From: an uncultured Psychroserpens sp.
GTDB lineage: Bacteria; Bacteroidota; Bacteroidia; Flavobacteriales; Flavobacteriaceae
Reading direction: 5' to 3'
Assembly (NCBI GenBank): GCA_947489585.1
Contig: CANLEE010000004.1
Span: 124,001-188,000, forward strand
Length of the DNA stretch: 64,000 nucleotides
Shown: positions 25,706 to 33,603 of the stretch, piece by piece
Layout: each line of letters starts with the position of its first letter
Numbering within the stretch: the first letter of the stretch is position 1
Notes under the pieces: model-generated
Database searches by the model: none
What the model saw: the letters and a program-made list of their open reading frames with translations, nothing else
What the model was told of the DNA's origin: nothing
Made by a program: the position numbers and the translations under genes

Positions 25706-26596
25706 TTATTTACGCAAAACAATTTCGCTTCCTGTAATTTCTAGTTCATCATAAGAGTAATCCTTGTACATATCGGCTAATTTTAAATTTTTTAGAGCAT
25801 TCCTTTGTAATTCATTTGGAAGTCTAGGTTCATTTTTAACAACTTTAAAAGGAGTTTGAGAAATGATTTTCATGTAATCCGTATGTCTTAATCTATTTTG
25901 ATAGTTGAGATCTGGATTAAATTTTTTCCATTCCTCGGGAGAATACTTTAAAAAATTATAGTAAGAAATGTTAGAGTCAAAATAAGACCAATGATCTATA
26001 TAGTCTATATCCATAGAAAGTATGCCTCCTTTTTTCATTATTCTATAAGTCTCATTTAATATTTTTAAAATATCATCAGGAGGTATATGTTCCATAGTAG
26101 ATGTTGATGAAGAGAAGTCGAAATGATTAGCATTGTATTTGGTTTGTCTTGCATCTTCAGGAGCATAATATGACAGATCAAAATCTTCTTTTAAATTTGA
26201 TAAGTCTTTTTTAAGGGGCCTTTTTTTAATAATGTCTAATGGATGATTAAAATTTGGGTTGTTAAAACGATCTATAGAATCTTTAACTAAATCATTAACA
26301 CGTAATTTTCTTATATCTATAACATCAACTCCATAACCTAGATGACATACTGCTATTGGTATGATTAAATCCCATCCTGCGCCAAATTCATAGTAATTGT
26401 TTGCAGGATTTTCAATAGCGTTAAATTCTTTAAAATTTTCCTTATGTCTTATGGCCATTTCTACTTTAAATAAAAACTTGCTATCAGATACAGGAAGGGT
26501 CTTTGTAATATGCTTTTGGAATAAATAATTTAACTTTTCTCCATTAGGAATAGCTGAAAAGAAACGTTGTATGTAGCATTTATACTTAAAATTCAT
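25706..26596 (-). CDS. Class I SAM-dependent methyltransferase
   Basis: A 296-residue protein with a seven-strand SAM-methyltransferase core. Motif I is EFGAGWD (70-76), followed by an acidic DVIDIRK strand (SAM ribose binding), and FDFSSSTSTMEHIPPDD followed by MKKGGILSMDIDY corresponds to motifs II and III. It resembles the FkbM-independent sugar methyltransferases found in capsule loci. Position next to a PhyH oxygenase, 112 bases downstream of the Wzc gene, suggests O-methylation of a sugar or substituent of the exported polymer. The acceptor is unknown. Confidence 0.8.
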   Translation of the reverse strand: MNFKYKCYIQRFFSAIPNGEKLNYLFQKHITKTLPVSDSKFLFKVEMAIRHKENFKEFNAIENPANNYYEFGAGWDLIIPIAVCHLGYGVDVIDIRKLRVNDLVKDSIDRFNNPNFNHPLDIIKKRPLKKDLSNLKEDFDLSYYAPEDARQTKYNANHFDFSSSTSTMEHIPPDDILKILNETYRIMKKGGILSMDIDYIDHWSYFDSNISYYNFLKYSPEEWKKFNPDLNYQNRLRHTDYMKIISQTPFKVVKNEPRLPNELQRNALKNLKLADMYKDYSYDELEITGSEIVLRK

Positions 26597-26708
26597 ATGG
26601 TTTTATCTTTCTATCAACTATCAGTTTGTGTTAATTATTAGCATGCATTTCTTAAAACTATTTAGTCCTTTTTTTGACCAATAACGTTTTTACCACCTTA
26701 AGTACAAT

Positions 26709-29018
26709 CTAATTGTATTTAACTCTTCGTACTCCTTTTGGGTTGGTATAATTTAAGAGCGACACCATATTGTTTAATTTATTTGTTTGGTGTAACCTTT
26801 TTGGGATTTCTAGTTTTTCTTTATCTAAATAGTTGGCCCTTATCACATAGACAAAAACGTCAGCTAAATTGGCCATTAATAAAGTATCTGTTGTTGAATT
26901 AACAGCAGGTGTGTCAATTATGATATAGTCGTAGTTCTCTCTTGCAAATGATAGTAATTCTTCAAATTTCTCATCATTAAACAACTCTTCATGTTTTTTT
27001 GGATGGTGGCCTGATTCTAAGATGTCCATCTTCATTTTTTTGTTATGTAGTATCAGATTTTCAAGCTTAATATTATCTTCCGACAAAAATTGAGTTAAAC
27101 CAACCTCTTGTTTCGCATTTATAAATTTAGAAATCCCGGAATTTGAATTTCTTAAATCGGCATCAATTAAAAGAATACGCTTATTTATGTTTGCGAATGA
27201 ATACGCCAAGTTCATAGCAATAAATGATTTTCCTTCATTTTTTAAAGTAGAAGTAATCATAATTGTTTGACCTTTCTTTTCAGTGCCAGATAGAATGTGA
27301 TTTAGGTTTGTTCTTAACAAACGGAATGACTCAGAACTATGTTCAGTTGTACCATCTATACCTATAACGTGTTGTTTAGATTTTGAAATTGGAATTTCAC
27401 CTAAAGTTGGTATATCAAGATTTTCTTCAATAGTTTTAATCGAGTGTATTTTATTATCAAAGATTAATCGGAGATAAACTAAAGCAAACGGAATGAGTAA
27501 CCCTATCAAAAGAGCTATAATAAAGACGTTTCTTTTTTTAGGAGATACAGGTGTAGATATTCCATATGCCTTATCGACGATTTTTGCGTAGGGAGTAGTT
27601 ACTGCTAATGAAATCGAATTTTCTTCACGTTTCTGAAGTAAATACAAATAAAGCGTTTCAAAAATCTCTTGTTGACGCTCAATATCTCTTATATCTCTTT
27701 GGCGTATTGGATTTTGAGAAATCTTTGAATCTAGGTCATTTTCTTGGCGTTTAGCCTGATTTAATGAGAACCTTAATGAAGATCTTGTGTTTATTAAATT
27801 TTGTTCTATACTTATTCTTAGACTATTAATTTGCTCATCTAAATTTATAATAATAGGGTTTTCTTTATTTGCACCTCTTAATAATCGCTTTTTATCTAAA
27901 ATGAGGTTATTGTAGCGTATTGAATTTTGATTGGCGTTTTCATTAGTTAATCCCAAATTTGGAGGAATTACTTCATTTTTATTTTCACTTAAATATGTTA
28001 TGAGATAATTAATAATTTGTAATTGTGATGACAATTCAACAATTTGATTAGCTACAGAAGCATTTGACTCCAAAACTAAATTAGCTTCAGAATCTATGTT
28101 ACTTAATCTATTTTCTATTTTGTAAGTTTCAACGCCATCATCAAAACTTGTTAGTTCAACCAAAATATCATCTATTCTATTGGTTATAAACTCATCGGTG
28201 TCTTTAGATAATTGCGTTTTATAGGCAATAGCATCTTCATTATAATAAGAAATCAAGCTATCTAAAACCGCTCTAGCTTTTAAGCGGATTCCTTCACGTA
28301 AAGTCAGTGTCAATAGGTTTGATTTAGGACCATCTACGGCAATATTAATTCGTTTTTTATAAGCAATGGCTACATCTTCTATATTTCCTATTTTAACTAA
28401 AATAGATTGATTTGGTTTAATTGTATTTATATCTTTTGGAGTAATAATAAATTCTCCAAACTCACAAGAAGTTCTTTTACCGAAAGCACCATCGCATATT
28501 TTAATATCTTCTTCAGTGTATAGCGCAAACTCTGTTTCAGACTTAGCTATAAAAAAGAAAACTTGACTTAAACGCTTTAACTCAGATTCTGACATGAAAA
28601 AACTAATGTTAAAGGGTATATCATCTTTATATAATTCCTTATATCTAATATCAGTTTTGGTATAATAAGTAATGTTTAGCTCTAATTCTCTAACTACGCG
28701 CTCTATTAGAGTTTTTGATTTAAGAACGCCTATTTCTGTATCTAAAGACGTATTTGGTCCAGAAAACAATCCTAAATCTTCAAAGACTGAAATTTCAGAA
28801 TTATTATTTCTATTATCAGTGTTGTCATTTATCAGAATAGTCGAGGAAACTTCATAGGATGTTGATGCAAAATATAAATAAACAAACGCGCATAGTAACG
28901 AAATAATTACACCTAACAAAAACCATTTCCAGTATGCCATGTAAGTCTGTACAGCAGATCTAAAATCTAATTTAGTATTCTGTTGTGAATTTGAATTAGT
29001 GGTCATATTATTTTCCAT
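26709..29018 (-). CDS. wzc: Wzc-like polysaccharide co-polymerase / tyrosine autokinase
   Basis: A 769-residue inner-membrane protein. An N-terminal membrane helix lies around residues 32-52 and a Wzz-type periplasmic domain follows. A long coiled-coil and GNVR-type region leads to a second membrane helix near 497-515. The cytoplasmic BY-kinase domain has a Walker A STLKNEGKS near 583-592, Walker A' ILLIDADLRN near 615 and Walker B IIIDTPA near 692. It controls chain length and couples to the Wza exporter. The C-terminus ends NYTNPKGVRRVKYN and lacks the tyrosine cluster typical of proteobacterial Wzc. Met1 or Met5 could be the start. It begins nine bases after wza. Confidence 0.9.
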   Translation of the reverse strand: MENNMTTNSNSQQNTKLDFRSAVQTYMAYWKWFLLGVIISLLCAFVYLYFASTSYEVSSTILINDNTDNRNNNSEISVFEDLGLFSGPNTSLDTEIGVLKSKTLIERVVRELELNITYYTKTDIRYKELYKDDIPFNISFFMSESELKRLSQVFFFIAKSETEFALYTEEDIKICDGAFGKRTSCEFGEFIITPKDINTIKPNQSILVKIGNIEDVAIAYKKRINIAVDGPKSNLLTLTLREGIRLKARAVLDSLISYYNEDAIAYKTQLSKDTDEFITNRIDDILVELTSFDDGVETYKIENRLSNIDSEANLVLESNASVANQIVELSSQLQIINYLITYLSENKNEVIPPNLGLTNENANQNSIRYNNLILDKKRLLRGANKENPIIINLDEQINSLRISIEQNLINTRSSLRFSLNQAKRQENDLDSKISQNPIRQRDIRDIERQQEIFETLYLYLLQKREENSISLAVTTPYAKIVDKAYGISTPVSPKKRNVFIIALLIGLLIPFALVYLRLIFDNKIHSIKTIEENLDIPTLGEIPISKSKQHVIGIDGTTEHSSESFRLLRTNLNHILSGTEKKGQTIMITSTLKNEGKSFIAMNLAYSFANINKRILLIDADLRNSNSGISKFINAKQEVGLTQFLSEDNIKLENLILHNKKMKMDILESGHHPKKHEELFNDEKFEELLSFARENYDYIIIDTPAVNSTTDTLLMANLADVFVYVIRANYLDKEKLEIPKRLHQTNKLNNMVSLLNYTNPKGVRRVKYN

Positions 29019-29026
29019 AGCACTCT

Positions 29027-29809
29027 TTAATTAATAAGTATTGCAGCTAATGAAATTAAAATAGATAAGGATGATACTATTATTGCAGTATTAGGACCAA
29101 CTTTAGAAGAGTTGACTCTTGTTTTATTGGCTTCCACATAAATAATATCATTTTGAGCTAAATAATAATGCGGAGAATTAAACAACGCCTTATCTGTTAA
29201 ATCAATAGGAATAAACTCACGTGTTCCATTTTGCTCACGAATTAAAGTTACATTTTGTCGTTTACCATATATAGTAAGATCTCCTGCTAAGGCAATAGCC
29301 TCAAGAATAGTTATTCGCTCATTTAAAATGGTATAACTACCAGGGCTTCTTACTTCTCCTAATACAGAGACTTTAAAATTTATTAGTTGGACACTTACTG
29401 AAGGGTTGTTTAAATGCTTAGAAAGCATTTGGTATAGTATGTCAGTAACTTCTTTAGTTGTAAATCCAGCTACTTTTATTCTTCCTAAGACAGGGAAATT
29501 AATATCACCATCAGCACTTACTATATATGGAATTTGTCGAACTAATCTGTTTTCTTGTATTTCATAAGAATTATAAGGAGCTGCAAGTTCTGGTTCAATA
29601 GATGAAATGTTAATATTTAACATGTCAGCATATTGAATTGTTGGTTGAAAATTTGTTATCTCCAATTTAGACACCAATCCATCATTATTCTGAAAATAAT
29701 TTACTTTTTTTGACGATGCGCATCCGGTTAGGAAAACTGCCATGATAAATATGAGACTAAATTGATAAGTATTTATTCCACTGAGTATTTTTGCTTTATT
29801 TAAGTACAT
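29027..29809 (-). CDS. wza: Wza-like outer-membrane polysaccharide exporter (SLBB)
   Basis: A 260-residue lipoprotein. The signal ends in FLTGCASSKK with Cys30 as the lipidated residue. Poly_export (PES) sequence follows, with NINISSIEPELAAPYN and a VSADGDINFPVLGRIKVAG block. An SLBB domain comes next, with VLGEVRSPGSYTI near 150. A C-terminal hydrophobic stretch (about 240-258) suits the membrane-inserted helix. It is shorter than E. coli Wza, as is common in Bacteroidetes. Together with the Wzc gene it forms the export channel for the polymer built by the converging operon. Confidence 0.88.
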   Translation of the reverse strand: MYLNKAKILSGINTYQFSLIFIMAVFLTGCASSKKVNYFQNNDGLVSKLEITNFQPTIQYADMLNINISSIEPELAAPYNSYEIQENRLVRQIPYIVSADGDINFPVLGRIKVAGFTTKEVTDILYQMLSKHLNNPSVSVQLINFKVSVLGEVRSPGSYTILNERITILEAIALAGDLTIYGKRQNVTLIREQNGTREFIPIDLTDKALFNSPHYYLAQNDIIYVEANKTRVNSSKVGPNTAIIVSSLSILISLAAILIN

Positions 29810-30100
29810 TATTGTCTTAGATTGTTGTATTAAAAATTTATCGTATTAAAAACAATTTTCTCTAACAAAAACCTGAATACACTAAATCATTATATATATA
29901 AGAAGTGAAATAAGAATGCAGGATTCTTTAAAAAAAATAGAATCTAAATGTAGTCTTTTTTTAATAGAAGACGTTTCATGAAACCTTTGATAATGTGCCG
30001 TTTGTCGAAAATATTATTTAAACGACTATACAAAAACTATACAAGAGAATTATTTCAGTAAATTAACCTGAAAATACCTTTATATAAGCTATAATTATGA
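29810..30100. other. Intergenic region upstream of wza with repeats
   Basis: No gene is seen in these 291 bases. They hold a perfect 12-bp palindrome GTTTCATGAAAC (29973-29984), a direct repeat ACTATACAA at 30025-30033 and 30036-30044 (11-bp period), and a TAAATGTA box at 29945-29952. On the - strand that box reads TACATTTA, close to the flavobacterial -7 element TAnnTTTG. Since wza starts at 29809 on the - strand, this is the likely promoter region of the export operon. Confidence 0.5.
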
Positions 30101-30781
30101 TCATATGAATTGCTTAGAGTTTTTGTATTCTGAGAATAGTAAATCTAATATGGATAATTTTTTGAGAAACAAATCTCCTTGTTGTTGGTATTCGATATGT
30201 TGGTAATTTTGATATGAAATTGAAATGCCCTCTTTGTTAAAAACACTTTTATCCTTATCTAAATAATTTTTTGAGCCATTATTGGCTAATAAATTGTCTG
30301 CACCTAATTCTTTACAAATATCTAATACTAAATAACTTTTTTTACCTCGAACATCCATATTTGAAGCACGAATCAATGGAGTGTCTATCTCAAGATAACG
30401 ACAGCACGCTGTGATAAATTCAATATTAAAGTTTGCGATATTATCCCAATCTTTTTGGTACAATTCTTTTAAAAAAGTAATGTCATGATATTTTTTCCCA
30501 TAATTGTATTGAAAAATATCTAAATGATCTTGTTTCCAGTCCTTTGAGTTGTCAATAATGACATCCTTTATTAAAGTATCAGTCTTTGGTAATTTCGTAG
30601 GTATTCTAATCCAAATTTCATTGTCTTCTATTTTAGACCCAGATTTTAATCTGTTACGCATATGCCAAGTTTGCTTCTTGAATTTGACATTGTCAAGAAA
30701 TACAAATACATCTGATCTTTTAATCATATCAAAATATCCTATCCATGGAAAAAGTGTAGGTTGAGAGATGCTTACCGTCAT
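30101..30781 (-). CDS. WbqC-family protein
   Basis: A 226-residue cytoplasmic protein starting MTVSISQPTLFPWIGYFD, the highly characteristic WbqC opening. FVFLDNVKFKKQTWHMRNR (near residues 26-44) and WIRIPTK follow, and KSYLVLDICKELGADNLL is at the usual late position. WbqC proteins occur in O-antigen and capsule loci and are thought to take part in modification of amino sugars or glycolipids, without a firmly established reaction. It is the most promoter-proximal - strand gene of the locus and is separated from wza by 291 bases. Confidence 0.85.
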   Translation of the reverse strand: MTVSISQPTLFPWIGYFDMIKRSDVFVFLDNVKFKKQTWHMRNRLKSGSKIEDNEIWIRIPTKLPKTDTLIKDVIIDNSKDWKQDHLDIFQYNYGKKYHDITFLKELYQKDWDNIANFNIEFITACCRYLEIDTPLIRASNMDVRGKKSYLVLDICKELGADNLLANNGSKNYLDKDKSVFNKEGISISYQNYQHIEYQQQGDLFLKKLSILDLLFSEYKNSKQFI

Positions 30782-31293
30782 TTAGAAATAAAATTATGTA
30801 AAATAGTTTAGTTAAAATCGAATATAAAGAATCAACTATATAATTAAAAAATATAGAGGCTGACCTTTAATAATATAAGATATGCAATTTTTTTTTGAAA
30901 AGTAGGACGTTTCAGTCAGAATCACAAATAAGTTCGTCATTAACCTTATATATTAGTTTACTGATATGAATATTAAGAGAATAATAGAAAAAAATGTATT
31001 CAAATTTTTTTTAAAGGCTTTCTGTAGTTTATCAGAAGAGGCTTTTAGCTTTAATTATTAGTCTTATATGCAATGCATTATTTTATATGTAATGCATTCT
31101 ATTTTATTAATTAAAAAGTTAGTCAAACAACTATTTAAATTAATTTTTGCTAATTACAATCTTATGTATTGCTCTTGTATAGGTGTTTATGGACTATATA
31201 CTAGTAATTTAGTTAATTGTAGTCTTTTTATATAGTGCGGATTTGTTTTTTGTAAGAGATTAATGGCTAATATTATAAAAAATAACATAACTC
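30782..31293. promoter_or_regulatory. 512-bp divergent intergenic region with a tandem repeat and a CCTATACAA-type motif
   Basis: No convincing gene lies between wbqC (-) and the S74 gene (+). The region contains a 19-bp imperfect tandem repeat at 31065-31102, each copy centred on the palindrome ATGCAT. It also has TTGTATAGG at 31175-31183, with a degraded GTAT copy 11 bases upstream. A 12-bp string TGTAGTCTTTTT (31218-31229) also occurs at 29949-29960 near wza. GACGTTTCA at 30906-30914 recurs at 29970-29978. It is likely the divergent control region of both flanking genes; the exact promoters are not clear. Confidence 0.5.
31065..31102 (+). repeat. Two imperfect 19-bp tandem repeats centred on ATGCAT
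   Basis: Copy one (31065-31083) and copy two (31084-31102) share TATATG-AATGCATT with a few mismatches. They lie about 190 bases upstream of the S74 gene start. Spacing of 19 bases places the copies on nearly the same helix face, as for an operator bound by two dimers. Confidence 0.5.
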
Positions 31294-33207
31294 ATGAAAT
31301 CAGTTGTTCTTTCTTTATTGCTTATCTTTTTGCCTTTATCATTAATTGCACAAGTTGGAATTGGTAATACAAACCCACAGGCAGCTTTAGATATTACTTC
31401 TACAACTGATGGTCTTTTGATACCAAGAGTTGCTTTAACTAACACGACAACCGTTACAGTAGTAACACCAACCGCATCCGAAATCGTATATAATACTGCT
31501 ACTTCTGGCGATGTGACACCAGGATATTATTACCTCAGTACAGCGACTGGACCTTGGGTCAGGTTTGGAGCTAGTGAAGGTTGGGAAATTACTGGAAATG
31601 CAAATATTGTAGATGGTACTAATTTTATGGGGACAACTAATAATGTTGATGTAGCATTTAGACGAGGTGGTGCCGCAGCTGGTAGAATTAGTGCTACGAG
31701 TACCTCATTTGGAGTTGGAGCACTAAATAATGGAGCTACTATAATTAATACTACAGCAGTTGGTTACAATGCATTAAGTAATAATGCTACTGATGGTGTG
31801 CTTAATACAGCGTTTGGTTACAGAGCTTTAGAGACTAATACTTCAGGAGATAATAATACTGCAGTTGGTTTTGAAACTTTATTAAATAATACAGGAAATG
31901 GTAATACCGGTTTTGGTGGTGCAGCTTTAAATAGAAATCAGAATGGTGCATTTAATACTGCAGTTGGTCATACAGCATTATATTTTAATACAACTGGAGG
32001 AAATTCGACAGCAGTAGGATATAGGGCTCTAGTTACTAACGTTTCAGGAGGCGATAATACAGCAGTTGGCTATTTAGCATTAGAAACTAGTCTAGGACAC
32101 CAAAACGTTGGCTTAGGCTTTCGTGCTTTGAGAGGTAATACAAGCGGTTCTGCAAATATTGGAATTGGATGGAATGCTGGAGCTGCAAATGCAGGAGCTA
32201 ATAATAATATTGCTATTGGTTATCAAGCTATGTTAAATAATGCAGCAAGTAATAATATTGGTATAGGGTTTCAAGCATTATTAAGTAATGCATCTAGTCC
32301 AAACAATACTGTAGTAGGTTTTCAGGCATTATCGCAATTAAATAATGGTGCAGCAAATCTAAACGTAGCTATTGGTTATCAAACAATGCAAAATGGGAAT
32401 TCTGCCATGGTCCAAAATACGTTTGTCGGAGCTGAATCAGGCAGAAACAATACTGGTAATTTTAATACAGGAATAGGAAAAGGAGCATTGGGTAGAGGTA
32501 CTAGTGCAGGAATTAATAATACAGCCGTTGGTCAATTAGCTTTAGAAGATGTGAGTTCTGGAAATCAGAATACAGGGATTGGATCAGAAACTTTATATCG
32601 TCTTACTACAGGGAGTGGCAATACAGGTGTTGGTTATAGAGTTGCTGGTGGCTTAAGCTCTGGTGCTAACAATACATATTTAGGTTATCAATCAGCGAGT
32701 AACGCAACAACAGGCTCAAATAATATTACTGTTGGTTTTCAGGCTCAGGTTCCTGTTGCTGGAAATGATAATCAAGTACGAATTGGTAATACTGCTATTA
32801 CTGTGGCTAATGTTCAAGTAGGGTGGACTGCAACTTCTGATAGACGATGGAAAGAAAACATCACAAATTCAAGTTTAGGATTAGACTTTATTAAAACATT
32901 GAGACCAGTGTCTTATGTCAGAAAGAATGATAAAAATAAAAAAACAGAATACGGCTTTATTGCCCAAGAGATAGAAGAGGCTTTAATAAAAGCCGGAGAT
33001 CCTAATAATGGAATTATTTCTATTGACGATCGTGGTATGTATGGTGTTCGTTACAACGATTTTATTCCTTTGACGGTAAAAGCAGTGCAAGAACAACAAG
33101 TTATTATAGAAAAACTTAAAAAAGATAATGAGGAATTGAAAACAGAAAACAAATCAATCCTTAAGCGTTTAGAGGCATTGGAGAAGATTTTAATGAAAAA
33201 AGATTAA
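31294..33207 (+). CDS. Secreted repeat fibre with S74 self-cleaving chaperone domain
   Basis: A 637-residue exported protein. A signal peptide (MKSVVLSLLLIFLPLSLIAQ) is followed by an IGNTNPQAALDI head-like segment. About 20 repeats of 16-20 residues built on N-T-A-V-G-Y/F-x-A-L then cover roughly 150-505. The end is a peptidase S74 intramolecular chaperone: S515 and K520 in TSDRRWKENI form the expected Ser/Lys pair, and EYGFIAQEIEEA follows. A coiled-coil closes the protein. S74 domains trimerise fibres such as phage tail spikes and then cut themselves off. No T9SS domain or outer-membrane anchor is present. It stands alone, ending at the terminator at 33297. Confidence 0.85.
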   Translation: MKSVVLSLLLIFLPLSLIAQVGIGNTNPQAALDITSTTDGLLIPRVALTNTTTVTVVTPTASEIVYNTATSGDVTPGYYYLSTATGPWVRFGASEGWEITGNANIVDGTNFMGTTNNVDVAFRRGGAAAGRISATSTSFGVGALNNGATIINTTAVGYNALSNNATDGVLNTAFGYRALETNTSGDNNTAVGFETLLNNTGNGNTGFGGAALNRNQNGAFNTAVGHTALYFNTTGGNSTAVGYRALVTNVSGGDNTAVGYLALETSLGHQNVGLGFRALRGNTSGSANIGIGWNAGAANAGANNNIAIGYQAMLNNAASNNIGIGFQALLSNASSPNNTVVGFQALSQLNNGAANLNVAIGYQTMQNGNSAMVQNTFVGAESGRNNTGNFNTGIGKGALGRGTSAGINNTAVGQLALEDVSSGNQNTGIGSETLYRLTTGSGNTGVGYRVAGGLSSGANNTYLGYQSASNATTGSNNITVGFQAQVPVAGNDNQVRIGNTAITVANVQVGWTATSDRRWKENITNSSLGLDFIKTLRPVSYVRKNDKNKKTEYGFIAQEIEEALIKAGDPNNGIISIDDRGMYGVRYNDFIPLTVKAVQEQQVIIEKLKKDNEELKTENKSILKRLEALEKILMKKD

Positions 33208-33603
33208 GAACGAAAATTGAAACTCAATTTTCAATCTAAAAGGTAAGCCAACCTCATAAAATAGTTAAACTTTAAATGTGGGAACCAAAAAAGTCTAGCA
33301 CTAAATAATAATCTTATTGTTTAGTGCTTTTTTTATGACTATTAAAATGATTGATTCGTTTTCTGTTTTCAATTTCTTATTTATGCCTCGATTGTAAAAT
33401 TGGTGCAAGGAAATTGATATGATGCATTTTTGTATTGGAATATCTTATCTCTACAATATCGCACCACAAGTAATTTTAAACCAAACAGTTGCAATGTTTA
33501 AGCACATCATTTAAAATCAAAACTTCTGTAAAGTCTTTTGTACTCTAACATATTTATAGTATTTTGTGATATAAAACCTATACAACGGTTAAAATTACAG
33601 AAT
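33208..33603. other. 396-bp intergenic region: terminator, then leader of the regulator gene
   Basis: The first part holds the terminator of the S74 gene (33297-33335). The remainder is AT-rich with no supported gene. A CCTATACAA motif lies at 33577-33585, only 18 bases before the chosen start of the propeller regulator, with a degraded copy 11 bases upstream. Confidence 0.5.
33297..33335 (+). terminator. Rho-independent terminator after the S74 gene
   Basis: AGCACTAAA and TTTAGTGCT form a perfect 9-bp stem around a 14-base loop, followed directly by a run of T residues. It lies about 90 bases after the S74 stop and insulates it from the regulator gene downstream. Confidence 0.85.

Noticed and set aside
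29973..29984. Palindrome GTTTCATGAAAC as a terminator
   Set aside because: It is short, lacks a loop and a T-run, and lies upstream of wza, so it is at most an operator.
30966..31061. Short ATG-initiated frame of 31 codons in the wbqC-S74 gap
   Set aside because: It is too short, has no recognisable motif or leader, and sits in AT-rich regulatory DNA where such frames arise by chance.
31700..32800. Dense DNA-level repeats suggesting a CRISPR array
   Set aside because: The repeats are protein-coding NTAVGY units with variable nucleotide sequence, without conserved DNA repeats or spacers.
31294..33207. Prophage tail fibre
   Set aside because: No integrase, capsid, terminase or lysis genes are nearby, and the protein has a signal peptide. 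A bacterial secreted fibre is more likely.
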